Position numbers and translations under genes: made by a program. The notes beneath the pieces were generated by a model. The model searched no databases, had not been told where the DNA came from, and was given only the letters and a program-made list of their open reading frames with translations. From CALAED01 sp036378315 (GTDB lineage: Bacteria; Actinomycetota; Actinomycetes; Streptosporangiales; Streptosporangiaceae), in contig DASUWU010000147.1 of NCBI GenBank assembly GCA_036378315.1, positions 1-64,000 on the forward strand: a stretch of DNA of 64,000 bases, read 5' to 3'. Shown here one piece after another: positions 42,009 through 51,961 of this stretch; the stretch's first letter is position 1, and every line of letters starts with the position of its first letter.

Positions 42009-43252
42009 GACAGCCCTGCCTTCCTGAACTCCTCGAGCGACGGGGCGATGGTGGCGGTCGGCCGGACCACCTGGGCCACGGCGTCCAGCGTCTTCAGCCC
42101 GTCGCCCGAGTTGATGATCACTGTCTCGGCCGCCGGATCGAGCCGGCCGGTGGAGACGAGCTTGCGCAGCGTCGCCACCGTCACGCCGCCGGCCGTCTCG
42201 CCGAAGATCCCTTCGGTCTGCGCCAGCAGCCGCATGCCCTCGACCACCTCGGCGTCGGTGACCTCCTCGACCGCGCCGCCGCTGCGCCGTACGACGTCGA
42301 GCACGTAAGGCCCGTCGGCCGGATTGCCGATGGCGAGGGACTTGGCGATGGTGTCGGGCCGGACCGGGCGCACGACGTCGTGGCCCTCCTTGAACGCGGC
42401 GGCGACCGGCGCGCAGCCGGCGGCCTGCGCACCGAAGACCTTGTACGGCCGGTCCTCGACGAGGCCGAGCGCGACGAGCTCGCGGAACGCCTTGTCGATC
42501 TTGGTGAGCTGGGAGCCGGACGCGACGGGCACCACGATCTGGTCGGGCAGCCGCCAGCCGAGCTGCTCGGCGATCTCGAAACCGAGCGTCTTGGAGCCCT
42601 CGGCGTAGTACGGCCGCACGTTGACGTTGACGAACGCCCAGTCGTCGCGCTCCCCCGCGATCTCGGAGGCCAGCCGGTTCACGTCGTCGTAGTTGCCGTC
42701 CACCGTGACGAACAGCCCGCCGTACACCGCCGTCGTGATGATCTTCTGGGTTTCGAGATCGGCCGGCACGAAGACCGCGCTGCGGATGCCGGCCCTGGCG
42801 GCCGCCGCCGCGACCGCGTTGGCGAGGTTGCCGGTGGACGGGCAGGCCAGCACCTTGAACCCGAGCTCGCGGGCGGCGGCGAGCGCCACCGCGACGACCC
42901 GGTCCTTGAACGAGTGGGTCGGGTTGGCGCTGTCGTCCTTCACCCACAGCCGCTCCATGCCGAGCGACTCGGCCAGGTGATCGGCGCGCACCAGGCGGGT
43001 CAGGCCGGGCTCGGTGTTGGGCGTCTCCGCGACGTTCGGCGGCACCGGCAGCAGGCCGCGGTAGCGCCAGATGTTGCGCGGCCCGGCCTCGATGTCCGCC
43101 CGTGTCGGGGCGCCGAAGTCGTAGGAGATCTCCAGGGGGCCGAAACATTGCTCGCACGCGTAGTGCGGCCCGAGATCGTAGGTCTCACCGCATTCACGGC
43201 AGGTCAACGCCGAAGCGGGGCCGAGATTGGCAGGGGCAGTGTGGTGTCCCAT
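42005..43252 (-). CDS. thrC: Threonine synthase
   Basis: A 415-residue fold-type II PLP enzyme. The N terminus holds a zinc-ribbon-like CRECGETYDLGPHYACEQC, the PLP lysine is in NPTHSFKDR, and the phosphate loop is in PSTGNLANAVAA. It converts O-phosphohomoserine to threonine. I take ATG 43252 (MGHHTAPANLG) as the start; an in-frame ATG at 43276 has a purine-rich sequence close to it. Confidence 0.9.
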   Translation of the reverse strand: MGHHTAPANLGPASALTCRECGETYDLGPHYACEQCFGPLEISYDFGAPTRADIEAGPRNIWRYRGLLPVPPNVAETPNTEPGLTRLVRADHLAESLGMERLWVKDDSANPTHSFKDRVVAVALAAARELGFKVLACPSTGNLANAVAAAAARAGIRSAVFVPADLETQKIITTAVYGGLFVTVDGNYDDVNRLASEIAGERDDWAFVNVNVRPYYAEGSKTLGFEIAEQLGWRLPDQIVVPVASGSQLTKIDKAFRELVALGLVEDRPYKVFGAQAAGCAPVAAAFKEGHDVVRPVRPDTIAKSLAIGNPADGPYVLDVVRRSGGAVEEVTDAEVVEGMRLLAQTEGIFGETAGGVTVATLRKLVSTGRLDPAAETVIINSGDGLKTLDAVAQVVRPTATIAPSLEEFRKAGLS

Positions 43253-43612
43253 GTGTCGCGAGGCCTCTCTCCTCATCTTTCCCGCGCCACCTTGGTCGCG
43301 AGCCGGAGTTGGCACCATGTCCCGGGCGGCCTCGCTGCCATGTCCGCGAGTGCGTCACCGGGAAGGTTGCCGGGGCTTCACAGGGCCGGTCCCTCCACCC
43401 CTCTGGATGAGCGGTATTCAGTTGTTCGGCCGGGAAGCGGCGGGAGGCATCCTGTGGATGAAACTCGCATCTCCCGCCATGACACGATGCCCGGCTCCGG
43501 ACCAGACTCTACCTGCTGGCGGCCCGTCCCGAGGAGAGCGTTCCATTGTGTGAGACGGCGACGGGCGGGGTGGCGCCGTACGAAAGGCGCGGCGCATGCC
43601 ACACTGCCGACC

Positions 43613-45067
43613 ATGAGTGGCACGCAGGTTCTCGTCGCGTCCAATCGCGGCCCGGTGTCGTTCGCCCTCGGCGACGACGGCACGCTGACCATGCGCCGCG
43701 GGGGCGGCGGGCTCGTCTCCGGGCTCGCCTCCGTAGCCGGCGACACCGACGTGATCTGGGTGTGCGCGGCGCTGGACGACGCGGACCGCGCGGCCGCCCG
43801 GCAGGCCCCTGACGGCCGCCTCGACCTGGCCGGCCACGACACCGGCGGGGCGGCCGTGCGCATGCTCGACATCCCCGCGGCGACCTTCCACCGCGCCTAC
43901 AACGCGGTGGCCAACTCGACGCTGTGGTTCGTCCACCACCTGCTGTACGACACGCCGAATAAACCGCATTTCGACGCCAGGTCCCGGCGCGACTGGCAGT
44001 CGTACGAGGCGTACAACGCGGCCTTCGCCGACGCGCTCGCCCGCGACGCGGCGCGCGGCGCCAAGGCGGCGATCCAGGACTACCACCTCACGCTGGCGCC
44101 GCGGATGCTGCGTGACCGGCGCCCCGATCTGAAGATCGTGCATTTCTCGCACACCCCGTGGGCGCCGCCCGAGTACTACCGGCTGCTGCCCGACGACATC
44201 GGCATCCAGGTGCTCGAAGGCGTACTCGGCGCCGACCACGCCGGCTTCCTGTCGGAACGCTGGGCGGAGGCGTTCCTCGACTGCTGCGAGGTGCTGCTCG
44301 GCGCCAAGGTGGACCGGATGGCCCGTACGGTCACCTACACGGGCCGCGCCACCCGGGTGGGGGTGCACGCGCTCGGCATCGACGGCCCGGCGCTGCGCGA
44401 GCGGGCCGCCCAGTCGGACGTACGGGCGCGGGCGCAAGGGCTGCGCGAGCGGGTGGGCGACCGGCAGCTGATCGTCCGGATCGACCGCACCGAGCTGTCG
44501 AAGAACATCGTGCGCGGCCTGGCGGCCTACCGGGAGCTGCTCACCAAGCACCGTGAGTGGCACGACCGGGTCGTCCATCTCGCCTTCGCCTACCCATCGC
44601 GGCACGACCTGCCCGAGTATCGCGAGTACACGGCCGCGGTGCAGCGCGAGGCGGCAGCGATCTCCGACGAGTTCGGCAACGGCGGTTGGGAGCCGCTGAT
44701 CCTGCAGGTGAACGACGACTACCCGCGGTCGCTCGCCGCCTACGGCCTGGCCGACGTCCTGCTGGTCAACCCGATCAGGGACGGGATGAACCTCGTGGCC
44801 AAAGAGGGGCCCGTGCTGTCCGAGCGGGGCTGCGCGCTGGTGCTGTCCCGCGAGGCCGGCGCGGCCGCCGAGCTTGGCGAGGACGCGCTCATCGTGAACC
44901 CCTACGACGTGTCCCAGACGGCCGAGGCGCTGCACCAGGCGCTGCTCATGCCCAGCGACGAGCGCGCGGAACGCACCGCCCGGCTGGCCGCCGCGGCCAC
45001 CGCGCTCCCCCCGCACCGGTGGTTCGCCGACCAGCTCGCCGCCCTCGACTTAGCCGGTGGCCGATAG
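43613..45067 (+). CDS. otsA: Trehalose-6-phosphate synthase (GT20)
   Basis: A 484-residue GT20 glycosyltransferase: the NRGPVSF and GGGGLVSGL UDP-glucose-site segments, WFVHHLLYD, QDYHL, FSHTPWAPPEYY, RIDRTELSKNIVRGL and the NPIRDGMNLVAKE region. It makes trehalose 6-phosphate. The phosphatase partner is at 47802, separated by a sigma factor and a kinase gene. The start is ATG 43613; no better ribosome binding site than a weak purine stretch is present. Confidence 0.9.
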   Translation: MSGTQVLVASNRGPVSFALGDDGTLTMRRGGGGLVSGLASVAGDTDVIWVCAALDDADRAAARQAPDGRLDLAGHDTGGAAVRMLDIPAATFHRAYNAVANSTLWFVHHLLYDTPNKPHFDARSRRDWQSYEAYNAAFADALARDAARGAKAAIQDYHLTLAPRMLRDRRPDLKIVHFSHTPWAPPEYYRLLPDDIGIQVLEGVLGADHAGFLSERWAEAFLDCCEVLLGAKVDRMARTVTYTGRATRVGVHALGIDGPALRERAAQSDVRARAQGLRERVGDRQLIVRIDRTELSKNIVRGLAAYRELLTKHREWHDRVVHLAFAYPSRHDLPEYREYTAAVQREAAAISDEFGNGGWEPLILQVNDDYPRSLAAYGLADVLLVNPIRDGMNLVAKEGPVLSERGCALVLSREAGAAAELGEDALIVNPYDVSQTAEALHQALLMPSDERAERTARLAAAATALPPHRWFADQLAALDLAGGR

Positions 45068-45092
45068 CCGGTGGTTGACAGCCGATGGCCGG

Positions 45093-45647
45093 TCAGCCGG
45101 TGTAGGACTCGCCGAGCGTCTGGCGGACCTGCTTGCGCGCCTCGTGGATGCGCGACTTCACCGTGCCGAGCGGTAGGCCGAGCTGCTCGGCGATCTCGGC
45201 GTACTCCAGCTGGGAGACGTCGCGCAACACGAGCGCGGCCACCAGGTCGGGCTTGCGACGCTCGAGCTCTTCCATGGCGTCGAGGATGTCCACCCGCGAG
45301 CCGGCGATGACGCTGGTGCGGCGCGGGTCGGGCCGCTGCTGCGGCAGCTCGCCCGCCTGCTCGACCGAACGCCGCTTGAGCGAGCGGTAGGTCGAGCGGG
45401 CCGAGTTGGCCACCACGACGTGCAGCCACGTGCTGAACCGCGACCGCCCCTCGAACCTGCGGATGTTGCGGGCCACCTGGAGCAGCGCGTCCTGGCAGGC
45501 CTCCTCGGCGTCCTGGCGGCAAGGCAGGAATCGGGCGCACTGCCGCAGCACGTCGGCCTCGATGGCGCGGAGCAGATCGTTCAGCGCGCTCTGGTCGCCC
45601 TTGGCGGCGCGCACCGCCAGCTCTTCCGTGCGTTCGTCGAATGCCAT
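45093..45647 (-). CDS. RNA polymerase sigma factor (ECF-like sigma-70)
   Basis: A 184-residue sigma factor with region 2 (LNDLLRAIEADVLRQCARFLP, DAEEACQDALLQVARNI, FSTWLHVVVANSARSTYR) and region 4 (ALVLRDVSQLEYAEIAEQLGLPLGTVKSRIHEAR). No anti-sigma gene is adjacent. It is divergent from the Ser/Thr kinase gene with 46 bp between start codons, so the two may share a control region; kinase control of the sigma factor is conceivable. ATG 45647 is preferred over the longer frame. Confidence 0.9.
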   Translation of the reverse strand: MAFDERTEELAVRAAKGDQSALNDLLRAIEADVLRQCARFLPCRQDAEEACQDALLQVARNIRRFEGRSRFSTWLHVVVANSARSTYRSLKRRSVEQAGELPQQRPDPRRTSVIAGSRVDILDAMEELERRKPDLVAALVLRDVSQLEYAEIAEQLGLPLGTVKSRIHEARKQVRQTLGESYTG

Positions 45648-45693
45648 CGGCGCCTGCCCCTCAGCTGTCCCCGCTTTTGGGCATGATACGGGG

Positions 45694-47790
45694 GTGTCCA
45701 TACCATCGTCGGTCGGCCGTTACCGAATCGAGCGCGTGCTGGGCTCCGGCGCATTCGCCTCCGTATGGCTGGGGCATGACGACGTGCTCGAGGCACCGGT
45801 CGCGATCAAAGTCCTGGCGGGGAGCCTGCTCGACGATCTCGACGTGCGCAACCGGTTCCTGGAGGAGGCCCGCATCCTGCGGCGGGCCGATTCCGAACGG
45901 CTCGTCCGCGTGCACGACATCGGCGACCTGCCCGACGGCCGGCCGTACTTCGTGATGTCCTACGCCGACCGGGGGGCGCTCGCCGACCGGCTGAAGGACC
46001 ACCGGCCGCTTCCGGTCGGCCACGCCCTCTACATCGCCGAGGAGATCGCCCACGGCGTCGAGGTGATCAATCGTCTCGGCGTGATCCACCGCGATCTGAA
46101 GCCGTCCAACATCTTGTTCCAGTCCACGCCCGACGGCGGCGAGCGGCTGCTGATCGCCGACCTCGGCCTGGCCAAGGCGCTGGCGCACGCCTCGGGCGCC
46201 TTCACCCTGCCCGTCGGCACCCCCGGCTACATGTCGCCCGAGCAGACGCGGTTCGGTGGCGGCCTGGACGTACGGGCCGACGTGTACGGGATCGGCGCGC
46301 TCACCTATCACCTGCTCACCGGCCGGCCGCCCGGCCCGGCCCCGGTCCGGATGCCGCCCAGCGCCGCGGTTCCCGGACTGCCGCGGCAGGTCGACGAGGT
46401 GATCATGCGCGCGGTGCATCTCGACAGGGAACAGCGGTTCCCGACCGCGGAGGCGTTCGCCAAGGCGCTGGCCGGCCTGCGTACGGAACTGCCCACCCCG
46501 GTCGGCGGCGTCCCCATCGTCCGCCGACCGCGGGCGCCGTGGCAGCCACCCGCGCCGGAACCGGCCGCACAGGAGCCGGCCGCACAGGGACAGGCCGCAC
46601 AGGGACAGGCCGCACAGGAGCCGGCCGGGCACGGACAGGCATGGCCAGTACAAGACGAGCCAGGACAGGATGGCCCCGAACAGCAGCCGGCGCCGTGGCG
46701 GCAGCCGGCCGCGCCGCAGCGGCCCATGGAAGCGCCGCTCCCGCCTGGTGCGCAACGGCTTCCGCCGCCCGGGCCGCCCCCACCGGGGGCGCCGCCCGGG
46801 CACCCGGGCCCGCCGCCCGAGGGCTCGCGCGTCCCGCTCGGGCCGCCGGCCGGGCCCGTCCCGCCGTACGCCCCCGGACCGCCGGCACCGAGCAGCGATG
46901 ACGTGGCGACGGCCGCGTACAGGCTGCCGAGCCCCCCCGACGCCGACCGCACCGCGGTCGACGACACGCCCGCCCAGCGCGGCGGCGCCCATCGCCGCCG
47001 GGCCGGGCGCGGGCGGGGCGAACGAGGCGCGGTCGAACGACGCGGAGCGAGGCAAGACCGGGCTGACCGGGACGGGACCGACGGCGGCCGCGACGGCGGG
47101 CGTGAGGGCGCCCGCCCGGATCCGGCCGAGGCCGGGCCCGCCGGGTCCGTCCGCCGGCTGCTGGTGCCGGCGGGAATCGCGCTGGCCATCCTCGCCGCGG
47201 CGATCGGCGGCGGGCTGGTGTTCGGCAACCTGTTCGGCGGCGACGGTGCCAAGAGCGGCGGCAAGAGCGGCGGCAAGGCCGGCGCCGGCCGGCCGGCGAA
47301 CACGGGCCCGCCCGCCGGATTCAGCACGGTCCGCGAGTCGAAGGGGCACCTGAGCGTGACGGTGCCGACCGGCTGGGCGAAGCAGCAGGAGGAGACGTGG
47401 CGGCCGGCGACCGTCGGGCTGGCCGGCGACCAGCGGGCCGAGCCGGTGCTGCGTGCCACGCCTGATCTCACCCAGTTCCGCACGCTCAAGGCCGCGACGC
47501 CGGGGGTCTTCGTCGGCATGACGCGCGACCTCACGCCGGGCCGGCTGCCGCCGCCCGCCGTGTCCCGGCATCCCAACTGCAGGAAGGAGCCGACGCGGCC
47601 CTACCGGCGGGGCACGCTCAACGGCACGATCACCCGCTGGGTCCGGTGCGACGGCGGCCCGATCTCCTTCAGCGAGATCGGACTGGTCGACACGTCCGGC
47701 AGGTTCGGCATGTGGATCAGGGTGAAGCAGATCGACAACAACGATCTGACCAGGCGGATACTCGACAGCCTCCAGGTGCGCGCACCCTAG
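45694..47790 (+). CDS. Membrane Ser/Thr protein kinase
   Basis: A 698-residue Hanks-type kinase. Kinase domain residues 1-280: glycine loop GSGAFASVW, Lys in APVAIKVL, HRDLKPSN catalytic loop, ADLGLAK (DFG position reads DLG), GTPGYMSPEQ activation segment. A long Pro/Gln/Ala-rich linker follows (about 285-495), including A-A-Q-G/E repeats, then one membrane helix (LLVPAGIALAILAAAIGGGLVF) and an extracellular sensor domain of about 160 residues. The start is GTG 45694. Confidence 0.9.
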   Translation: MSIPSSVGRYRIERVLGSGAFASVWLGHDDVLEAPVAIKVLAGSLLDDLDVRNRFLEEARILRRADSERLVRVHDIGDLPDGRPYFVMSYADRGALADRLKDHRPLPVGHALYIAEEIAHGVEVINRLGVIHRDLKPSNILFQSTPDGGERLLIADLGLAKALAHASGAFTLPVGTPGYMSPEQTRFGGGLDVRADVYGIGALTYHLLTGRPPGPAPVRMPPSAAVPGLPRQVDEVIMRAVHLDREQRFPTAEAFAKALAGLRTELPTPVGGVPIVRRPRAPWQPPAPEPAAQEPAAQGQAAQGQAAQEPAGHGQAWPVQDEPGQDGPEQQPAPWRQPAAPQRPMEAPLPPGAQRLPPPGPPPPGAPPGHPGPPPEGSRVPLGPPAGPVPPYAPGPPAPSSDDVATAAYRLPSPPDADRTAVDDTPAQRGGAHRRRAGRGRGERGAVERRGARQDRADRDGTDGGRDGGREGARPDPAEAGPAGSVRRLLVPAGIALAILAAAIGGGLVFGNLFGGDGAKSGGKSGGKAGAGRPANTGPPAGFSTVRESKGHLSVTVPTGWAKQQEETWRPATVGLAGDQRAEPVLRATPDLTQFRTLKAATPGVFVGMTRDLTPGRLPPPAVSRHPNCRKEPTRPYRRGTLNGTITRWVRCDGGPISFSEIGLVDTSGRFGMWIRVKQIDNNDLTRRILDSLQVRAP

Positions 47791-47801
47791 CCGGCAGCCG
47801 T

Positions 47802-48647
47802 CTAGGAGGCGTCTCCTGATGCCCGCCGGATGTCGGCGGCCAGGGCGGACAGCAGTTCGATAACACCGGCCGGGCCGTCCACCACGATGTCCGCCCGCTC
47901 GGCCAGCGCCGTGACCTCGTCGGACGAACTGCACACGGTCACGCCGGCGACCCCTTGGCCGCGCAGCTCGTCGACCGCGTCGTAGGCGGCCAGGTCACCC
48001 AGGTCGTCGCCCGCGTACAGCACCGCGGTCGCCGACCGTTCCGCGACGAAGGTCCGCAACGCGGCGCCCTTGTCCATGCCCGGCGGGCGCAGTTCGAGTA
48101 CGTACCGGCCCGGCTCGACGGTGAGCCCGGTCCGGTCGGCCAGCGCGGCGACGACGCCGCGCAACCGGTCGATCGCGACCTGCGGCTCGGCCGTACGCCG
48201 GGTGTGGACGGCAAGGGCGCGGCCCTTGTCCTCGATCGACGTGCCCTCGGGCGCACCGGCAGCCTCGAGCACCCGCGGCAGCTTGGTCCGTACCTCGGCC
48301 ACCCCGGGCGGCGGCTCGGGCACGTGCAGCACGCCGGACTCCCATCGTTCCGCGCCGTACTGCCCGAGCACGGTGAGGCCGTCGACCTCGGCGAACCCGC
48401 CGTACTCGACCGCGACGGCCGCTGGCCGGCCGGTGATGATGGCGACGGCGTTCACCAGCGGGGCCAGCCCGGCGAGCGCGCCGGCGGCCTCGGGAAGGGC
48501 ACGGGCGGCCGCGGGATCGTCGACGATGGGTGCGAGGGTGCCGTCGAAATCGAGGGCGATCACGGCGTCCGCGGCGCGCTCGGCGATCGCGGCCAGCGCG
48601 GCGGCGCCGGAGGGGGTAGGAGAAGTCACGTGGCCAGTGTCGGCCAC
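47802..48647 (-). CDS. otsB: Trehalose-6-phosphate phosphatase
   Basis: A 281-residue HAD-IIB phosphatase: ALDFDGTLAPIVDDP (motif I), IITGRP (II), PGMDKGAALR (III Lys) and YAGDDLGDLAAYDAV (IV). It removes phosphate from trehalose 6-phosphate made by the GT20 enzyme at 43613. The GTG start lies directly after the DUF3263 stop with one base between, so the two form an operon. Confidence 0.9.
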   Translation of the reverse strand: MADTGHVTSPTPSGAAALAAIAERAADAVIALDFDGTLAPIVDDPAAARALPEAAGALAGLAPLVNAVAIITGRPAAVAVEYGGFAEVDGLTVLGQYGAERWESGVLHVPEPPPGVAEVRTKLPRVLEAAGAPEGTSIEDKGRALAVHTRRTAEPQVAIDRLRGVVAALADRTGLTVEPGRYVLELRPPGMDKGAALRTFVAERSATAVLYAGDDLGDLAAYDAVDELRGQGVAGVTVCSSSDEVTALAERADIVVDGPAGVIELLSALAADIRRASGDAS

Positions 48648-48648
48648 G

Positions 48649-49014
48649 TCAGGTGCGGATGCCCAACCGGCGCGCGGCCCGCTGCCGCTGGCGCTGCGCC
48701 CGCATCCGGCGCAGCCGCTTGACGAGCATCGGGTCGTAGGCCAGCGCCTCCGGCCGGTCGATCAACTGGTTGAGCAACTGGTAGTACCGCGTCGCCGACA
48801 TGTCGAACAGCTCGCGGATGGCCTGCTCCTTCGCTCCGGCGTATTTCCACCACTGGCGTTCGAACGCCAGGAGGTCACGGTCCCGCGCGGAAAGAGCGGA
48901 GTGGGCGGAGTGGGCGGACATCGGGTCGGCCGGGTCGGTGCCGTCGGGGGCGGGGCCGGCGGAGAGTGCCTCGTTGGGCACAGGGCCCTCTCCCGGGGCG
49001 TTCACCGAGTGCAT
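48649..49014 (-). CDS. DUF3263 protein
   Basis: A 121-residue protein. The N-terminal 45 residues are disordered (Ala/Ser/Pro-rich). The rest has the DUF3263 pattern DRDLLAFERQWWKYAGAKEQAIRELF and SATRYYQLLNQLIDRPEAL, a helix-turn-helix-like fold. It is normally found beside otsA/otsB in actinobacteria, as here. Its role is unknown; DNA binding is suspected. Confidence 0.85.
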   Translation of the reverse strand: MHSVNAPGEGPVPNEALSAGPAPDGTDPADPMSAHSAHSALSARDRDLLAFERQWWKYAGAKEQAIRELFDMSATRYYQLLNQLIDRPEALAYDPMLVKRLRRMRAQRQRQRAARRLGIRT

Positions 49015-49176
49015 CAGGTCCCCTTTTGTGGTTTAAGGTCCCGGTCGTCCGGGGTTCGGCCGGGTGTCATGCTACGCGCCCGGGCCGACGTCTTCCCGGT
49101 GTTCTGGAGGAACGGCGCCACGTCGTACGCTCTACCGAGTCCAGAGGTGGGTCCTGTCCGGAGACAGGAGAGAGGC

Positions 49177-49992
49177 GTGGCCGCATTTCACTGCATTTCG
49201 TTCCTTACCGACTATGGGCTTGAAGACGGATTTGTCGCGGCATGTCATGGCGTCATGGCCCGCCTGTCGCCGGCGATCCCCATCATCGACATCACTCATC
49301 TCGTGCCGCCAGGCGACGTACGGCGCGGGGCGGCAGTGCTCGCGCAGACCGTGCCGTACCTGCCCGCCGGCGTGCACGTCGCCGTCGTCGACCCGGGCGT
49401 CGGCACGGCTCGCCGGGCGATCGCGGTGCGCGCGGGCGAGCAGGTCTTCGTGGGCCCGGACAACGGCGTCCTGTCGTGGGCGGCGCTGGGCGCCGGCGAG
49501 CCGCGGCGGGCGTACGAGCTGACCAACACCGAGCTGTGGCAGCAGCCGGTCTCCACGACCTTTCACGGACGGGACATCTTCGCGCCGGTGGCCGCGCACA
49601 TCGCGAACGGGCTCGCGCTCGACGCCGCGGGCGACGAGGTCGAGTTCGACGCGCTCGTGGCGCTGCCCAGGCCGACGTGCGTGATCACGGACGGCGGCGC
49701 GGAGGGCGAGGTGCTGACCGTGGACAGGTTCGGCAACATCCAGCTGTCCGTCACCGCCGCCGACCTCGAGCAGGTGGGGCTGCGGGCCGGCGCCGCGTTG
49801 GCGGTGCGGGTCGGCGAGCGCCGGCTGTCGGTGCCGTACCGCGAGGCGTTCGGCTCGGTGCCGGCCGGTGAGCTCGTCGCGTACGCCGACTCGGCCGGGT
49901 GGGTCGCGCTCGCCGTCAACGGCGGGAACGCGGCGGGGCGGCTGGGATTGTCGCCGGGAGCGCGGGTACGGCTCACCGCCGATCCGGCATGA
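49177..49992 (+). CDS. SAM hydroxide adenosyltransferase family (DUF62)
   Basis: A 271-residue protein of the SAM hydrolase / fluorinase superfamily: FLTDYGLEDGFVAACHG, IDITHLVPPGDV, VVDPGVGT, VGPDNGVLS and DRFGNIQLS. Most members hydrolyse SAM to adenosine and methionine using an activated water. The short length and housekeeping setting argue against a halogenase. GTG 49177 follows GGAGAGAGG. It overlaps the next start (ATGA). Confidence 0.85.
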   Translation: MAAFHCISFLTDYGLEDGFVAACHGVMARLSPAIPIIDITHLVPPGDVRRGAAVLAQTVPYLPAGVHVAVVDPGVGTARRAIAVRAGEQVFVGPDNGVLSWAALGAGEPRRAYELTNTELWQQPVSTTFHGRDIFAPVAAHIANGLALDAAGDEVEFDALVALPRPTCVITDGGAEGEVLTVDRFGNIQLSVTAADLEQVGLRAGAALAVRVGERRLSVPYREAFGSVPAGELVAYADSAGWVALAVNGGNAAGRLGLSPGARVRLTADPA

Positions 49993-51200
49993 TCTTTCGC
50001 ATGAGTTCTTCCGGTATGGGCGAAGCTCCCGATAAGGGACGGACCGATACGAGGGAAGCCGGCTCGGGGCCGGACGGCACGCGCCCGGCCGGTCCTGGCT
50101 TCTCGCGAGCGGACTGGCGGCTGATCGGCCTCGCCGGGCTCGCCGCCGCGGCCGCCGGCATCGCCCACTACGGCGGGATCGGCGGCACCATCGCGCCGTT
50201 CGTCATCTCGGCACTCGGGCTCGCGCTGCTGGCCAGCCTGGTGGGGCGCAGCGTCGACGCGCTCGGCGACCGGCTCGGCGCCGGCGCCACCGGCGTGGTC
50301 CAAAGCGCGCTCGGCAACCTGCCCGAGCTCTTCGTGGTGCTTTTCGCGCTGAAGCAGAAGCTGTACGCGGTGGCCACGGCGTCGCTGGTCGGCTCGATCC
50401 TCGCCAACGTGCTGCTCGTGCTCGGCCTCGCGTTCCTCGCCGGCGGGATCAAGAACGGGCCGCAGCGGTTCGAGAAGGCGCCGGCCCGTACCATCTCGCT
50501 GCTGCTCGTGCTGTCGGTCGCGGCGCTCCTGGTGCCGGCGCTGACCGCGGCGCTGCACACCCCGGCGGCCGGTCACGAGCGCGGCCTGTCCATCGTCGCC
50601 TCGATCCTGCTGCTCGGCCTGTTCGCCGCGTCGCTGCCGGCCGCCATCAGGCGGCGCGGCGGCGGCGCGGCGGACGAAACGGCGGACGGCGGACGGCCCG
50701 AGCCCGGTCGCGGTCAGGGGCGAGGTCACAGTCACGCGCCGGCGTGGCCGCTCGGCGTCGCCCTCGCCATGCTCGCCGGAACCGGCGTGGGCGCCGCGTT
50801 CGTCTCCGATTGGTTCGTGGCGGCGCTGCAACCGGCGATGGGTGCGCTCGGCATCTCCCAGGCGTTCGCCGGCCTGGTGATCGTGGCGATCGCGGGGAAC
50901 GCCGTCGAGAACGTCGTCGGCATCCAACTCGCCGTGCGGAACCAGAGCGACTACGCCCTGGCGGTGATCCTCCAGAGCCCGCTGCAGATCACGCTGGTGG
51001 TCGCGCCGGCCCTTGTGCTGCTGTCCCCGCTCGTCGGCGCCGCGTTCACGCTGGTGCTGTCACCGCTTCTCATCGCGGTGTTGATCATCTCGGTCGTCGT
51101 CGCCGTGATCGTGGTCCTCGACGGGGAGTCGAACTGGCTCGAAGGCGCCACGCTGATGGTGCTGTACGCGATCATCGCCGCCGCCTTTTGGTGGGGGTGA
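49989..51200 (+). CDS. Calcium/cation:proton or sodium exchanger (CaCA superfamily)
   Basis: A 403-residue membrane protein of about 11 helices with the two inverted alpha-repeats: GVVQSALGNLPELFVVLFALK and AIAGNAVENVVGIQLAV, whose Asn/Glu bind the ion. A His/Gly-rich cytosolic loop (about 245-260) separates the halves. It exports Ca2+ or a similar cation in exchange for H+ or Na+. ATG 49989 overlaps the upstream stop; ATG 50001 (MSSSGMGEA) is an alternative. Confidence 0.85.
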   Translation: MIFRMSSSGMGEAPDKGRTDTREAGSGPDGTRPAGPGFSRADWRLIGLAGLAAAAAGIAHYGGIGGTIAPFVISALGLALLASLVGRSVDALGDRLGAGATGVVQSALGNLPELFVVLFALKQKLYAVATASLVGSILANVLLVLGLAFLAGGIKNGPQRFEKAPARTISLLLVLSVAALLVPALTAALHTPAAGHERGLSIVASILLLGLFAASLPAAIRRRGGGAADETADGGRPEPGRGQGRGHSHAPAWPLGVALAMLAGTGVGAAFVSDWFVAALQPAMGALGISQAFAGLVIVAIAGNAVENVVGIQLAVRNQSDYALAVILQSPLQITLVVAPALVLLSPLVGAAFTLVLSPLLIAVLIISVVVAVIVVLDGESNWLEGATLMVLYAIIAAAFWWG

Positions 51201-51301
51201 ACCATTTCCGCCGGTCAATCGTTATATATGCAGGATGCACAGAACGCATAACTAGTGATATCTGGCATCAGCGGTAACAGCCGAATCCTCGGAGGCCCCC
51301 G

Positions 51302-51961
51302 ATGGCGGCGAGCGAAAGACCCGCGGGGAAGGCCGCCTCCACCCTGATCGAAATAGACACGGCGCTCTTCCATATCCGTCGGGTATGGGCAAAACCCGAA
51401 ATCATCCGCAAGCTGCGGGAGCACGGCCCGACCGGACGGCCGGTCCAGACGTCCAGCCTGTTGGTGGTGCACGCCGTGGCGCAGCTCAGCGGCGGCCAGG
51501 GGTGCCAGGCCGCCGCCGCCGCCCCCACCGCCGCCCGTCAGGGCCGGCAGGGCGAGCAGGACGGGCCGAGCGCCCCCGGCGGCGACGTGACCGTCGGCGC
51601 GGTGGCCGAGCAGCTGGGCATCGACCCGTCGACGGCGAGCCGCCTGGTCGGCCACGCCATCAACGCCGGGTTCGTCGCCCGCAGCCCGTCGCCGCGGGAC
51701 GCGCGAAGGGCCAACCTGCAGCTCACCGACGCGGGCCGCCGGCTCAAGGCGGTCGCCGACCGGTTCCGGCGCGGCTACCTCGCCGAACTGCTGGCCGACT
51801 GGACGGATGCCGAGCGAGCGGAATTCGCCCGGCTGCTGGCGCGCTTCACCAACGCGGCGGTACGGGGGCCCATGGATCCGGCGACCATCGACAAGATCTT
51901 CGCGGCGGGCGCCGACCCAGGAATGCCGGCGGCCGGGCGCGGGGCGCTGCCGCCCGAGTAA
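51302..51961 (+). CDS. MarR-family regulator with a long insertion
   Basis: A 219-residue winged-helix protein. The N-terminal helices are interrupted by an Ala/Gly/Gln-rich insertion (about residues 62-92) not usual in MarR. The recognition helix region is VGAVAEQLGIDPSTASRLVGHA, the wing SPSPRDARRANLQLTDAG, and the C-terminal dimer helix follows. ATG 51302 follows GGAGG. A pair of palindromes lies after the gene (51993-52057), possible operators. Confidence 0.85.
   Translation: MAASERPAGKAASTLIEIDTALFHIRRVWAKPEIIRKLREHGPTGRPVQTSSLLVVHAVAQLSGGQGCQAAAAAPTAARQGRQGEQDGPSAPGGDVTVGAVAEQLGIDPSTASRLVGHAINAGFVARSPSPRDARRANLQLTDAGRRLKAVADRFRRGYLAELLADWTDAERAEFARLLARFTNAAVRGPMDPATIDKIFAAGADPGMPAAGRGALPPE

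Noticed and set aside
49177..49992. SAM-dependent fluorinase or chlorinase
   Set aside because: The gene lies in a housekeeping area beside a cation exchanger, is short and shows no halogen-pathway neighbours; SAM hydrolase is the common activity of this family.
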